Part shown: one piece after another, positions 1 through 9,228 of the stretch
How positions within the stretch are numbered: the first letter of the stretch is position 1
Layout of the letters: every line of letters starts with the position of its first letter
Origin: Pseudomonas rhodesiae
GTDB taxonomy: Bacteria; Pseudomonadota; Gammaproteobacteria; Pseudomonadales; Pseudomonadaceae
NCBI RefSeq assembly: GCF_007858255.1
Contig: NZ_VFEU01000002.1
Coordinates: 1 to 64,000 of the forward strand
Length of the DNA stretch: 64,000 bases
Direction: 5' to 3'
Program-made: the position numbers and the translations under genes
Notes under the pieces: generated by a model
Seen by the model: only the letters and a program-made list of their open reading frames with translations
Told to the model about the DNA's origin: nothing
Databases searched by the model: none

Positions 1-127
1 TCCGTACGCCTATCTAAAGGATGTTCTCACGCGTCTACCGACGCAGCGGGCGAGTGAAATCGAGCAGCTGCTTCCGCATAAGTGGCAGCCGGTTTAATCA
101 CGCAAGACGTGTTGCCCGGACGCATAC
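1..127 (+). mobile_element. Right end of an IS66-family insertion sequence
   Basis: The last 31 codons of an IS66 transposase (2-97) are followed by about 30 non-coding bases ending in CGGACGCATAC. Read on the minus strand this starts GTATGCGTCCGGG, close to the GTAAGCG-type terminal inverted repeat of IS66 elements. TniQ-like coding sequence resumes directly after it. The 8-bp target duplication typical of IS66 cannot be checked because the other end is outside the window. Confidence 0.7.
2..97 (+). CDS. IS66-family transposase (TnpC), C-terminal end only
   Basis: The frame beginning at base 2 reads PYAYLKDVLTRLPTQ at its start and ends LLPHKWQPV followed by TAA. This is the conserved C-terminus of the large IS66 transposase, the DDE enzyme that moves the element. 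Only 31 residues are present because the window starts inside the gene. The ATG at position 21 in another frame is not a real start: it produces a chimeric N-terminus joining IS sequence to the TniQ gene behind it. Confidence 0.75.
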   Translation, partial: PYAYLKDVLTRLPTQRASEIEQLLPHKWQPV

Positions 128-1550
128 GACCCAGCAACAGGTGGACGACGCTCATATCTTGATGGCGGGAAACGGAAAGGGGTTGATGCTCAGGTTGGGG
201 TTGATCGCGAGTCGACTCGAGTTCGCTTCGAGAGTCCGATTTTGCTTCGACTGTATCGAACAGGATAGAGCCCGTATGGGAGCAGCGTACTGGCACCGTG
301 TGCATCAGCTGCCAGGCGTTTTGATCTGTCCCCACCATGGAACCCCGTTGAAGTACCTTGATTACCGCTGGTTGAGTCGAAATTCTCGAAGAATGCACTT
401 GCCGGACGATGAGGACGTTCAGTCTCACTCCATTCCGTTAGACATCCCTCAAAATCTACAAAGTGCTCTGCACGAAATAGCGCAGCGTTCGATGCAGGTG
501 CTTGAGGTCGATGTTCCTCCTTTATGTCCTGATGCGATTCGCTCGGTGTTTTTGGATGGTGCTACCGCCTTGGAAATGGCTTCCGACACTGGTCGGCTGC
601 ACTTAGGTAGATTGGCGCGGCACATGTCTGCGTTCTTTGAGGTTCTCCCCTCCTCAGGGGAGTACTCGATACTGAGCAAATCGTCTGCGGATATACCGGC
701 GGCCTGGGTTGTGAAGCTTTTGCGTAAGCCGAGGGGCACCCATCATCCGCTGAAGTTCATCCTGCTGGCCTGCGCGCTGAAGGTCGACATGGAAAGGATA
801 CTTCGGCAGAACGCGCCTATTACCGAGTCGTTGAATCGAACAGCCAATACCGAAACACCTGGTGAACAAGCTGCCAACGGATCTCCAACCAGTCGCTCAA
901 GCACCAATGAGTATATGAGTGAGGCATCTGAAACGATCTGGAGGCTGGCGGTCTCGGGGGCTGACGCGAAGACCATGGCGTCAGTAACAAGGAACTCGGT
1001 TACATGCGTCTACCGAATGATACGCGCGATTTCCGATGGACCTGACCGATGGAAAGAGGCGAGGCTTTCGAAACAGCTGGGTGATAGGAGGAATCGATTT
1101 GAGGGGGATTACAGAGCTCACCTAGCTCATGAGTGTCGAGATTATGTGTGGCTTCATCGAAACGATCGGCAATGGCTGTCCGAGCGTACACAACAGCCAG
1201 GTAAAGCCCACAGACTGCGCGGACAGCAAGCAGAAAGATTCAAAGACCTGGACCTCAACCTTGCCAACGAAGTGGTTCAATGCGCTGAAATGTTACGAGC
1301 GCTTCCAGGTAAACCTGTCCGTATCTCTCGGACAAAAATAGGCAGAGAGCTTCATGTGTTATCTAGGTTTGAAAAGCAGCTCAACAAGCTGCCGCACTGT
1401 GCGGTTGCACTGGCAGCCGAATGCGAAACCCTTGATGCATTCCATCGGCGGCGCCTGAGCTGGGCCGAGTGGAAGCTAAAACTTGACGGCAAACCAATTA
1501 CTCAATCAGCGCTGTATCGAACAGCGTGTCTCAGAAAATTCCAAATATGA
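128..1550 (+). pseudogene. tnsD: TnsD/TniQ target-selection protein, N-terminus removed by IS66
   Basis: TnsD/TniQ proteins bind a chromosomal attachment sequence and recruit the TnsABC transposition machinery. The reading frame carries the family core: RFCFDCIEQDR (zinc ligands), AYWHRVHQLPGVLICPHHG (the WHR-H-x-PGV-x-CxxHG signature), and a long helical C-terminal part ending at 1550. Family members begin with a conserved segment (usually FPxPYPDE...LYS...R) about 100 residues before the first CxxC. Here that part is missing, and the frame instead runs back into IS66 end sequence at 127. About 474 codons remain. A protein could still be made from an internal start (ATG near 159 or 186), but it would lack the N-terminal TniQ segment. 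Disruption by the IS is inferred from the junction; the missing 5' part may lie left of the IS. Confidence 0.75.
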
Positions 1551-1866
1551 GTGAATGCACCCTGATCCGCGTATGAATATTGCTCTGTAACGCCGTCGAC
1601 ACAAGCCTCCATATTTGAGCTGTACGTAGATTCGATGTGTGAATTTTGACGAGGCGTGCAGTTAACGTATTTATATGTGTGGTGTATCGCATTTTGACTA
1701 TGGCGTGAAAACGGCTGTTTTCTTATAAAATAGTTGCTGGCTGTTCGCTACTGTATGGCGTTCATCTTCAAAAATCCTTACCCGGGTACACGGTGGTATG
1801 TGATAAAAGAACACCATCCACAGGACTCGCGTCCTACCAGAACCCACGCTAGAAAGTCGGCTACTC
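1551..1866. other. Intergenic region between the two TniQ genes
   Basis: 316 bases, becoming AT-rich toward the second TniQ gene. No gene, RNA or clear terminator was recognised. It presumably contains the promoter of the gene at 1867. Confidence 0.4.
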
Positions 1867-3540
1867 ATGTCCAGTATTCTGTTTTTTCCAATGTCAATGC
1901 CAGACGAGACACTATTATCTCGTATTACGAGATACCATTTTTTGTCCGGAAACAAAACCGAGGCAGAAACTTTTCGTGATCTTTTTGGCGTTGCACCATT
2001 CCAACTATCTATCATACCAAAGCAATTAGAAAACCTTGCTTCTCGATTGCCGGGAGTTAAAGAAAGCAACTTGGCTGAGTTGCTTGAGATTAACACTACG
2101 TTCCCAGCCTACAAACCTTTTATAGGACTATCAAAAGAACCCTCTAGGGAATTAGACAAGGTTTTATCTGATGTCGCTCGAGTGCCTAGGAGAGAAGGTA
2201 CGAGGAATAGCAGAGCTAAAATTTGCTTGGCCTGTGTGCAGGCCGACCTCATAGAGTGTGGCTACGCATATTGGCACCGAGCTCATCATGTACCGGGCGT
2301 TACAGCGTGCTGGCGACACGGTGAAGAACTTCTTCAATCTTGCCCTAATTGCTCTCACCCTTTCTATCGTAAAAACCGATTGTTACCGGGGTTGACCGAT
2401 GATTGTGCTTGCGGGTGGAACGCTGTTAAACCTGCGAACCGCTCACCCGCCTCAAATGAAGAGCGCGAGTTTGCAGTTTTTGTAAATGATATTCTGCAAC
2501 GCAATCTGCCATCGATAGATTATACGGTTTTGGCTGCTTGTTATCGGCGTCAAGCAAAGAAGCAAGGGTTTGTTCATGGGAACCTAATTGGCACAGCTAA
2601 ATTATTTAGCAGTATTCGTGATAAGTTCAGCGATGAAATTATTTCGAAAATTGATTTGGCATACGCAGCTGGAATTCGAAGTCAATGGATTAGGCTATCG
2701 ACAACAAGAGGTCAAATTGATATGCCGTTGGCAAGGCATCTTTTAATATCTCTCCATCTTTTTGGATGTGCAGAAAAGTTTGAGAAATGCTTGGCAGAAG
2801 AGTCTCTACTTGCTAGCTCGGCAAACCCGACGGTCCGTCTTAAAGAGAAAACTTTGCCAGAACATAAGAAAAAGGCTTATCGAGAAAAAATCTCAATGCT
2901 ACTTGAAGTGAAGCCAGGCATTGGTATGGACTATCTTTGGGTAAGTGCTTATCAAGTAACCCGTTGGCTCAACGAAAACGATAAGGACTGGTTGTTGAGT
3001 AAAATTACAGGGAACTTAATGCAGAAGAGTAGTGTCGAGCCGGTGGTAAACGATGAGGACGAAAAATACGCAACTATTCTTATAGAGGGCGTTGAGAACT
3101 TGTACCGCATCACCCAAAAACAGGTGCGAGTAAATATCAGTAACATGCTTGCAATTTTGCCGCGAAAAGTAAGTAGGGAGCGTGCGACTCGTAAGTCTTT
3201 CCCATTGCTGTCAGCTCAACTTGAACTTCATCTTGAGTCTCTTTGGCATTTTAGGTTACGGAGATTTATATGGACGATGTCGGAGATCGCGAGGCTTAAG
3301 TTACCCCCAAACAACTCCAGCTTGAGATTATTGACAACAGTGCCTCATGTGGCCTGCCAGGCTCTCATAAATCACTTCGAGTGGGATTTAGACAGCATGG
3401 TTAAGGACGGCATTAAGGTTGACGTTATGCTTAGAAATACCGGTGTCTCGCGGCAATGGGAAGGGCCACCAGGTTATGATATTCCCATGGGTGGCAATGC
3501 ATACATGGAGATGATCGCGTCCAATTCAAAGCTCCAGTAG
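1867..3540 (+). CDS. tniQ: TniQ-family transposition protein (second TnsD-like gene)
   Basis: A 557-residue TniQ/TnsD-family protein. It starts with the family N-terminus (ILFFPMSMPDETLLSRITRY, residues 4-23), which the preceding gene has lost. A zinc-binding core follows: ICLACVQ, AYWHRAHHVPGVTACWRHG, SCPNC and a final CAC pair, at about residues 120-185. The C-terminal 350 residues are helical and unassigned, as in TnsD. The gene is clearly richer in AT than its neighbours. Tn7-like elements with two TniQ genes often use one for a fixed chromosomal site and the other for a different class of target; which role this one has cannot be read from the sequence. The ATG at 1867 is chosen because it places the conserved motif directly at the N-terminus. 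Confidence 0.85.
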   Translation: MSSILFFPMSMPDETLLSRITRYHFLSGNKTEAETFRDLFGVAPFQLSIIPKQLENLASRLPGVKESNLAELLEINTTFPAYKPFIGLSKEPSRELDKVLSDVARVPRREGTRNSRAKICLACVQADLIECGYAYWHRAHHVPGVTACWRHGEELLQSCPNCSHPFYRKNRLLPGLTDDCACGWNAVKPANRSPASNEEREFAVFVNDILQRNLPSIDYTVLAACYRRQAKKQGFVHGNLIGTAKLFSSIRDKFSDEIISKIDLAYAAGIRSQWIRLSTTRGQIDMPLARHLLISLHLFGCAEKFEKCLAEESLLASSANPTVRLKEKTLPEHKKKAYREKISMLLEVKPGIGMDYLWVSAYQVTRWLNENDKDWLLSKITGNLMQKSSVEPVVNDEDEKYATILIEGVENLYRITQKQVRVNISNMLAILPRKVSRERATRKSFPLLSAQLELHLESLWHFRLRRFIWTMSEIARLKLPPNNSSLRLLTTVPHVACQALINHFEWDLDSMVKDGIKVDVMLRNTGVSRQWEGPPGYDIPMGGNAYMEMIASNSKLQ

Positions 3541-3925
3541 ATATTTTTATGGCGTGGCGCAGTTGCTCTGGATCCGGTGATTTCTGAGGCTTATTGCTGC
3601 GCGTTGGATGTCACTATTAATACCGACGCCTATTGCGTATTGATCGGGCATTGGACGTGCAACGATATCAGCGACTTCCGCAGACACGGGCTTATACCGC
3701 ATACGTCGATTTCGCGTATTCAATGTCCGCAGACATCGGTATCTATCTCAACGTCGATTCAAGCATGAGCAGGGGAATTACGTCGCTAGCGCAATCCACT
3801 CCAGTGGGCTGCGTAATTACATAGACTTGACCACATATTTGCATTCGACTTGACCAGTTAGGCCGTGATTGATTGTTTCGCTGTACGTAGCCTGACTGAC
3901 AAGGTTTTAAGTGTGATAGAGAACC
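3541..3925. other. Non-coding stretch between the transposition genes and the arsenic island
   Basis: 385 bases. Only short overlapping frames are present (up to 63 codons), none with a recognisable family. No terminator or repeat that could be defended was seen. Confidence 0.4.
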
Positions 3926-4483
3926 CTAACAGCCGCTTAATCCATTTGATTCAGTCTTGGTTGCAGCCATTGGTGTTAGCCACGGCATTTGATTCGTAGG
4001 AATGAGTCGCTCGACAATTGCGCAGTCGATCCAACGACCGTCAAGGCATGCATGTTTCTCGTAAACCCCGACTTGGCGGAATCCGCAAGCTTCGCACAGG
4101 GCGAGACTGGCGCGGTTAGAGGTGAACACGCGAGAAAGGACTTTCCAAAATCCGCGAGCTTCTGCCTCTTTAAGCAGCGCCTGAAGGAGATTCTTACCCA
4201 GCCCCTGGCCTCGCACCTCACGGCTCATGTAAATCGAAAAGTCAGCGATGCCGTCATAGCACGCGCGATTGCGGTAGTCACTAAGGCTCGCCCATCCGAT
4301 GACCTTATCGTGCTCATCAAGCATCACCAGAACGGGATAACGATCATGAGCCTCAAGTCGCTCTAGCATGTCATCAGGGTTACGCGGAGTGGTCTCGAAC
4401 GTGGAACTTCGTTCCGCAATCCCTTGGTTATAAATAGTGGCTATCGAGGTTGCATCAACTGGCTCAGCAGGACGGATACGCAT
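3926..4483 (-). CDS. arsN: GNAT N-acetyltransferase, ArsN1/phosphinothricin acetyltransferase type
   Basis: 185 residues, normal length for the family. The N-terminus MRIRPAEPVDATSIATIYN, the SSTFET segment and the acetyl-CoA loop (REVRGQGLGKNLL, Q/R-x-x-G-x-G/A) are typical of phosphinothricin/arsinothricin acetyltransferases, and FTSNRASLALCEACGFRQVG is the family C-terminal motif. These enzymes acetylate the amino group of glutamate-mimic toxins such as phosphinothricin or the arsenical antibiotic arsinothricin. The position beside an ars operon favours an arsenical substrate, but that is inference. The gene lies 53 bp downstream of a MarR regulator on the same strand and is probably cotranscribed with it, divergent from arsC. 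A dead relative lies at 42,230-42,340. Confidence 0.8.
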   Translation of the reverse strand: MRIRPAEPVDATSIATIYNQGIAERSSTFETTPRNPDDMLERLEAHDRYPVLVMLDEHDKVIGWASLSDYRNRACYDGIADFSIYMSREVRGQGLGKNLLQALLKEAEARGFWKVLSRVFTSNRASLALCEACGFRQVGVYEKHACLDGRWIDCAIVERLIPTNQMPWLTPMAATKTESNGLSGC

Positions 4484-4536
4484 GATCGGGTTCCATTATG
4501 TTGGTAGTAACAACATTTGAATCAAAAAATGGAGAT

Positions 4537-5034
4537 TCAATAGGCTTGCGTTGGATCTGAGCCACGCTCATTTGTGAGGCCGCAGCGTTTTTCGGTAGCT
4601 CGTGTAATCTGCCTGAGCAAGGTTAATGCTCCTTGCCTGGCTTCGGCTGAAAGGTTCTCGATCATTGTTATCTCTTCGGCAATGAGATCGCCCCTGATTT
4701 TTTCGTAGAGTTCCCTGCCCGCGTCCGTGGCCTGGATCTTCACGGCACGGCGGTCTTCGTTATCCTCAGCGCGTGACACATACCCCTTGCGTTCGAGCGC
4801 ATCGATTACGCGGCTTGCCGTGCTTTTGTCTAAAAACATCTCTTCAGCCAAGACCTGAAGCCGCATGGCTCCTTTCTTGACCAGCGTTTCGACCGCGTAG
4901 CACTGGGTGACTGAAACGTCGTAGCAGCAAATCCGATCTCTATCTCGAAACTGGTAGACACGGACGAGCTGATTCAACGCCTCGTACAGATCCTCGGCAT
5001 CCTGGGACAACTGGTCTTTTTTCCGCTTCGGCAT
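4537..5034 (-). CDS. MarR-family regulator with a cysteine cluster
   Basis: 165 residues from the ATG at 5034 (MPKRKKDQL). The frame can be extended to a TTG at 5094, but the ATG gives a normal MarR length. A winged helix is clear: MRLQVLAEEMFLDKSTASRV is the recognition-helix region and EDNEDRRAVKIQ is the wing with the conserved DxR. Cys36, Cys37 and Cys45 (ICCYDVSVTQC) precede the DNA-binding domain. This is an arrangement that could sense As(III), Cu or oxidants. Its place between arsN and the divergent ars operon suggests control of one or both. The ligand is unknown and the metal-sensing idea is inference. Confidence 0.8.
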   Translation of the reverse strand: MPKRKKDQLSQDAEDLYEALNQLVRVYQFRDRDRICCYDVSVTQCYAVETLVKKGAMRLQVLAEEMFLDKSTASRVIDALERKGYVSRAEDNEDRRAVKIQATDAGRELYEKIRGDLIAEEITMIENLSAEARQGALTLLRQITRATEKRCGLTNERGSDPTQAY

Positions 5035-5344
5035 AATCGTCACAAATTCGTTGTTAGCTGCAACAATAATCTTGGGGATGCTGACCGTCAACAAGCCTGC
5101 GCTGGTTGACGACAGGAAATCTGTCGCACTAGCATGTTGTGCCCAACAGCCAAAAAAGAATTCAGCAAGTGAGCTTTGTGGCCCAATCCTGGTACCTCTT
5201 AGTGTTGGAAAATTCGGCCCAATGCTGCTGTTGAACTTGCTGTACTGGTTACAGCTGATTTGCGTTGTGATCAGCTCGTCTTCCGACGAAAAGTCGTCCG
5301 ACGATCTGACGAGCGCTGCCCTTACCCGCTGGTGACCGGCGACG

Positions 5345-5390
5345 CAAAAATATACGCTTTACCGAATATGCGATAAATCATATATTCGAT
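5345..5390 (+). promoter_or_regulatory. Probable ArsR operator/promoter before arsC
   Basis: The AT-rich dyad GAATAT (5364-5369) ... ATATTC (5382-5387) lies 26 bp before the arsC start, where ArsR repressors normally bind. It is part of a 379-bp gap (5035-5413) between divergent genes; the rest of the gap holds short CGTC/GACGA repeats near 5278-5310 and no gene. The site is predicted only from its symmetry and position. Confidence 0.45.
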
Positions 5391-5413
5391 TCAACGTATG
5401 TGTCGAGGTTGCC

Positions 5414-5836
5414 ATGTCTGCCCCAATCAAAGTGCTTTTCATCTGCGTTGCCAACTCTGCCCGCTCCCATTTAGCAGAAGCATTGCTTCGGCACACAGAT
5501 CCGCGTTTTGCCGCTTACAGTGCGGGCTTGGAGCCAACCAGCGTCGACCCGCGTACTGTAGCTGCTCTGGCCAATGTCGACGTAGATGCATCCGGACTGC
5601 ATAGCAAATCCATTGATGAGCTTCGCGACGAAAAATTCGATTACGTCATCACGCTGTGTGACAAGTCCGCACGGGAATGTGCATGGATGCCCGTCGCTGG
5701 CGAAGTCATCACTTGGGATTTCGCAGATCCGGTCACCAGCGATCATCCCGACGCGTTTCGCCACACACTTCATGACATCCATGAGCGCATTAAGCTCTTC
5801 GTCTTGGTCAAGACAAAACACTTGGAGGATCTATGA
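5414..5836 (+). CDS. arsC: Arsenate reductase, low-molecular-weight phosphatase type
   Basis: Reduces As(V) to As(III) in the cytoplasm so that ArsB can export it. 140 residues. The N-terminal P-loop FICVANSARSHLAEALL holds the nucleophile Cys11 and Arg17. Cys82 (TLCDKSAREC) and Cys89 complete the three-cysteine relay at the same numbers as in the thioredoxin-coupled Staphylococcus ArsC (10, 82, 89). The C-terminus IHERIKLFV is also family-like. The stop overlaps the arsR start by 4 bases (ATGA), so arsC is the first gene of the operon and arsR the second, an order less usual than arsR first. Confidence 0.9.
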   Translation: MSAPIKVLFICVANSARSHLAEALLRHTDPRFAAYSAGLEPTSVDPRTVAALANVDVDASGLHSKSIDELRDEKFDYVITLCDKSARECAWMPVAGEVITWDFADPVTSDHPDAFRHTLHDIHERIKLFVLVKTKHLEDL

Positions 5837-6189
5837 CAGAGCCCATGAATCCCACGGCACTATTCAAGTGCTTGGCAGATGACACTCGAACCAAAATCAC
5901 ACTGCTCATCGTGAGCGAAGGAGAGCTGTGCGTATGCGAGCTTACCGCTGCGCTCGACCAGAGCCAGCCCAAGATTTCTCGCCACTTGGCGCTGCTTCGT
6001 TCAGCGGGACTGCTGATGGATCGTCGTCAAGGCCAGTGGGTTTACTACCGCCTGAATCCCGGCCTTCCTAGTTGGGTGAGTGCAATTCTGAAGGACGTCG
6101 TGGATGCGAATCAGGATTGGCTAGATACCGAAGCCAAACGGCTAAGCGACATGAATGCTCGTCCTATCAACCAGCTCGTATGTGGCTGA
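5833..6189 (+). CDS. arsR: Arsenic-responsive repressor ArsR
   Basis: 118 residues, ArsR/SmtB fold. It binds the ars operator and is released by As(III) or Sb(III). The N-terminal region [17 protein letters not shown] is typical. [11 protein letters not shown] carries the Cys33-x-Cys35 As(III) site in the alpha-3 helix, and [18 protein letters not shown] is the recognition helix, followed by the wing [11 protein letters not shown]. It starts in the ATGA overlap with arsC and ends 25 bp before the chosen arsB start. Autoregulation of the whole operon is expected from the family. Confidence 0.92.
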   Translation: MTEPMNPTALFKCLADDTRTKITLLIVSEGELCVCELTAALDQSQPKISRHLALLRSAGLLMDRRQGQWVYYRLNPGLPSWVSAILKDVVDANQDWLDTEAKRLSDMNARPINQLVCG

Positions 6190-6214
6190 TCTGCTTCCAA
6201 ATCGAGTGATTGAA

Positions 6215-7498
6215 ATGTTGATTGCCGTACTGATCTTTATTGCCACCATCGTCCTGGTGATCTGGCAGCCCAAAGGGCTGGGTGTTGGCTGGAGTGCAAC
6301 CTTTGGCGCTGTACTCGCGCTCTTGACTGGAGTGGTCACTCTTGGGGATATCCCCGAGGTGTGGCACATCGTTTGGAATGCCACCGCAACGTTCATCGCG
6401 GTGATTATCATCAGTCTTCTGCTCGATGAAGCCGGCTTTTTCGAATGGGCAGCATTGCATGTCGCACGCTGGGGCGGAGGCAGCACTCGTAAGCTATTTG
6501 CTTTCATCATCCTACTGGGTGCTGCGGTATCAGCATTATTTGCTAATGATGGTGCGGCATTGATTCTCACGCCCATCGTGATCGCAATGCTATTTGCATT
6601 GCGCTTTTCGCCCGCTACCACCCTCGCATTCGTCATGGCGGCCGGTTTTATCGCTGATACCGCGAGTTTGCCTCTGGTAGTTTCGAATCTGGTCAACATT
6701 GTCTCTGCGGATTACTTCAAGATTGGGTTCAGCGAATACGCATCCGTCATGGTGCCGGTGAATCTGGTCAGCGTTGCGGCTACGCTGGTGATGCTGATGT
6801 GGTTCTTCCGCAAGGAATTGCCCAAGACTTACGAACTTGCTCAGTTGCATCATCCTAAAGAGGCGATACGTGATCGCCCGACGTTCATAGCAGGCTGGTG
6901 GGTTCTAGCTCTGCTGCTGGTCGGTTTCTTTGTCGTCGAGCCTCTGGGCGTGCCGATCAGTGCCATTGCGGCTGCCTGCGCATTCATTCTTTACGTCATC
7001 GCGGCCCGTGGACACGCCATCGACACCGGCAAGGTGCTCAAGGGCGCGCCATGGCAGGTGGTGATCTTTTCCCTGGGCATGTATCTGGTCGTCTACGGCC
7101 TCAAGAACGCCGGTTTGACCAACCATATCGCCCAGATCCTGAATGTATTTGCCGACTACGGTGTCTGGGGCGCGTCCTTGGGTACGGGGCTGCTCACAGC
7201 CTTTCTGTCTTCAATCATGAACAACATGCCCACCGTCCTGATCGGTGCCTTGTCCATTCATGCTGCCGAAGTCGATGGCGTCATCCATCAAGCAATGGTG
7301 TACGCCAACATCATTGGCTGCGACCTGGGGCCGAAAATCACCCCCATCGGTAGCCTGGCCACGCTCTTGTGGCTTCACGTGCTGGCCAAAAAGGACATCA
7401 CGATCAGTTGGGGTTACTACTTCAAGACCGGGATCGTGCTGACCTTGCCCATCCTTATCGCCACCCTCTGTGCCTTGGCATTGCGCCTCAGCTTCTGA
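6215..7498 (+). CDS. arsB: Arsenite efflux transporter ArsB
   Basis: 427-residue inner-membrane protein of the ArsB/NhaD superfamily, with about twelve hydrophobic segments. It exports As(OH)3, alone or with an ArsA ATPase; no arsA is present here. The ATG at 6215 ([14 protein letters not shown]) is chosen because family members start in this way and the upstream 20 codons overlap arsR in a non-matching frame. Recognisable ArsB segments include [45 protein letters not shown] and [20 protein letters not shown]. arsC follows 16 bp later. Confidence 0.93.
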   Translation: MLIAVLIFIATIVLVIWQPKGLGVGWSATFGAVLALLTGVVTLGDIPEVWHIVWNATATFIAVIIISLLLDEAGFFEWAALHVARWGGGSTRKLFAFIILLGAAVSALFANDGAALILTPIVIAMLFALRFSPATTLAFVMAAGFIADTASLPLVVSNLVNIVSADYFKIGFSEYASVMVPVNLVSVAATLVMLMWFFRKELPKTYELAQLHHPKEAIRDRPTFIAGWWVLALLLVGFFVVEPLGVPISAIAAACAFILYVIAARGHAIDTGKVLKGAPWQVVIFSLGMYLVVYGLKNAGLTNHIAQILNVFADYGVWGASLGTGLLTAFLSSIMNNMPTVLIGALSIHAAEVDGVIHQAMVYANIIGCDLGPKITPIGSLATLLWLHVLAKKDITISWGYYFKTGIVLTLPILIATLCALALRLSF

Positions 7499-7514
7499 AT
7501 CAAGGAATCTACTG

Positions 7515-7985
7515 ATGAAAGTCTTGTTCATGTGTACCCACAACAGCTGCCGCAGCATCCTCTCCGAGGCACTGTTCAACGACCTAGCGCCAGAGGGTGT
7601 GGAAGCGATCAGCTCAGGAAGCTTTCCCAGCGGCCGCGTGAACCAACGGGCATTGCAAACGCTGGAGGCTGCGGGCATTTCCACGGCGGGCTTGAGCAGC
7701 AAAGCTTCGGATGCTTTCGAACGCTCTCCACCAGACATCGTGATAACCGTATGTGACCGGGCCGCGGGTGAGGCATGCCCCATCTTTTTCGGGCCAGCCT
7801 TGAAGGCCCATTGGGGTTTAGCCGATCCGTCGGAAGCCATCGGGTCGGAGATCGAGATCACAACAGCGTTTGAAGCCACTCTCGCCAAAATTCGCGAACG
7901 GGTGAGCGCGTTTCTTGCGCTGCCGCTGAAAACCATGAGCCCTGACCAACTCAAAGCAGAACTGAACCGTATCGGTTCGCTTTGA
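7515..7985 (+). CDS. arsC: Second arsenate reductase, low-molecular-weight phosphatase type
   Basis: 156 residues from the ATG at 7515 ([14 protein letters not shown]). The start is set by the P-loop CTHNSCR (Cys7 to Arg13) at the N-terminus and by the GGAAT-type Shine-Dalgarno just upstream. A later cysteine pair ([10 protein letters not shown]) matches the redox cysteines of the family, with one residue more spacing than in the first ArsC of the operon. The C-terminus is longer and differs from the first copy, so this is a different subfamily and not a recent duplicate. It lies between arsB and arsH in one transcription unit. Confidence 0.9.
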   Translation: MKVLFMCTHNSCRSILSEALFNDLAPEGVEAISSGSFPSGRVNQRALQTLEAAGISTAGLSSKASDAFERSPPDIVITVCDRAAGEACPIFFGPALKAHWGLADPSEAIGSEIEITTAFEATLAKIRERVSAFLALPLKTMSPDQLKAELNRIGSL

Positions 7986-8031
7986 AGCGCAATGGAAGTT
8001 GTGCCTGCTTGGCGCATCCCTAGGAGTTTGT

Positions 8032-8745
8032 ATGCAAGATACGCTGCCGAATGTCCAAGCCGAACTGCTTGACATTCCCACCCTGGAGCAACTGACGCCT
8101 CGCACGTCTTCACTCCATAAACCTCGAATCCTTCTTTTGTATGGATCGACACGAGAGCGATCCTTCAGCCGGTTGGTGACCCAGGAGGCCGCCCGTCTTC
8201 TGGAACGGTTTGGCGCTGAAACAAAGATATTCGACCCATCAGGCCTTCCGCTGCCGGATGATGCACCCGAGACGCACCCCAAAGTCGCGGAGCTTCGCAA
8301 GCTGATGCAATGGTCGGAAGGCCAGGTGTGGTGCTCTCCTGAGCGACACGGCTCCATGAGTGCGGTTTTCAAGGCTCAAATTGATTGGGTTCCACTGGCG
8401 ATAGGTGCTGTACGACCTACACAAGGAAAGACCCTTGCGGTGATGCAAGTCTGCGGCGGCTCGCAGTCCTTCAACGTAGTTAATCAGTTGCGGGTACTGG
8501 GGCGTTGGATGCGGATGTTCACCATCCCAAATCAATCCTCAGTAGCTAAGGCATTCACCGAATTCGATGAGGCGGGCCGGATGAAGCCGTCCTCGTACTA
8601 CGACCGCCTGGTCGACGTGATGGAAGAACTAATGAAATTCACGCTGCTGTTGCGTGATCGCCAGGATTACCTGGTTGGTCGTTACTCCGAGCGTAAAGAG
8701 TCCGCTGAGGAGCTATCCACACGCGTCAACCAGCGATCCATTTGA
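8032..8745 (+). CDS. arsH: ArsH NADPH-dependent FMN reductase
   Basis: 237 residues from the ATG at 8032, which follows a GGAG at 8021-8024. ArsH is a cytoplasmic flavoprotein that oxidises trivalent organoarsenicals such as methylarsenite and can reduce other electron acceptors. The flavin phosphate loop [14 protein letters not shown], the [18 protein letters not shown] segment and [16 protein letters not shown] are all characteristic. The N-terminal 40 residues before [10 protein letters not shown] are the usual ArsH extension. The gene is 46 bp after arsC and 25 bp before the next arsC. Confidence 0.92.
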   Translation: MQDTLPNVQAELLDIPTLEQLTPRTSSLHKPRILLLYGSTRERSFSRLVTQEAARLLERFGAETKIFDPSGLPLPDDAPETHPKVAELRKLMQWSEGQVWCSPERHGSMSAVFKAQIDWVPLAIGAVRPTQGKTLAVMQVCGGSQSFNVVNQLRVLGRWMRMFTIPNQSSVAKAFTEFDEAGRMKPSSYYDRLVDVMEELMKFTLLLRDRQDYLVGRYSERKESAEELSTRVNQRSI

Positions 8746-8770
8746 GCCTCTCGACAGCGAGACATCCGAT

Positions 8771-9193
8771 ATGAGTCAGATCACGATTTATCACAACCCG
8801 GAATGTGGCACTTCCCGTAATACCTTGGCATTGATCCGCAACAGCGGTGAAGAGCCAACGGTAATTGAGTATCTGAAAACCCCACCTGATCGTACAACGC
8901 TAATCAGACTGATCAAGGATATGGGTATAGAGGTGCGGGCACTGCTCCGTATCAAAGGCACGCCGTACGAAGTGCTTGGGTTAGGTGATCTGTCACTTGC
9001 AGATGACCAGCTCATTGACGCCATGATGACTCATCCCATCCTGATCAATCGTCCCATCGTCGTTACACCCTTAGGGGCGCGCCTTTGTCGCCCGTCAGAG
9101 GCTGTCCTCGACCTGCTTTCACAAGAGCAGCGCGGCAGTTTCGTCAAAGAGGACGGACAGGTCGTAATTGATGATCTGGGCCGTAAAGTCTGA
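8771..9193 (+). CDS. arsC: Glutaredoxin-type arsenate reductase
   Basis: 140 residues from the ATG at 8771. It belongs to the ArsC/Spx thioredoxin-fold family, unrelated to the two phosphatase-type reductases upstream. The active-site Cys12 lies in YHNPECGTSRNTL, and the arsenate-binding arginines lie in ILINRPIVVTPLGARLCRP. It uses glutathione and glutaredoxin to reduce arsenate, as in E. coli plasmid R773. Its length and motifs are complete. It is the last intact gene of the ars operon. Confidence 0.92.
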   Translation: MSQITIYHNPECGTSRNTLALIRNSGEEPTVIEYLKTPPDRTTLIRLIKDMGIEVRALLRIKGTPYEVLGLGDLSLADDQLIDAMMTHPILINRPIVVTPLGARLCRPSEAVLDLLSQEQRGSFVKEDGQVVIDDLGRKV

Positions 9194-9228
9194 ACCCACG
9201 CAAGCGATGCGCAGCAAACGTAGGGGGG

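Noticed and set aside
21-127. ATG at position 21 as the start of the TnsD gene
   Set aside because: This part is in IS66 sequence, whose own frame ends at 97; residues before about 36 have no TnsD likeness.
5035-5094. TTG at 5094 as the start of the MarR gene
   Set aside because: Adds 20 residues outside the family length and has no ribosome site; the ATG at 5034 fits better.
7211-8152. 313-codon minus-strand frame opposite arsB and arsC
   Set aside because: Antisense to conserved arsenic genes with correct motifs; no recognisable domain.
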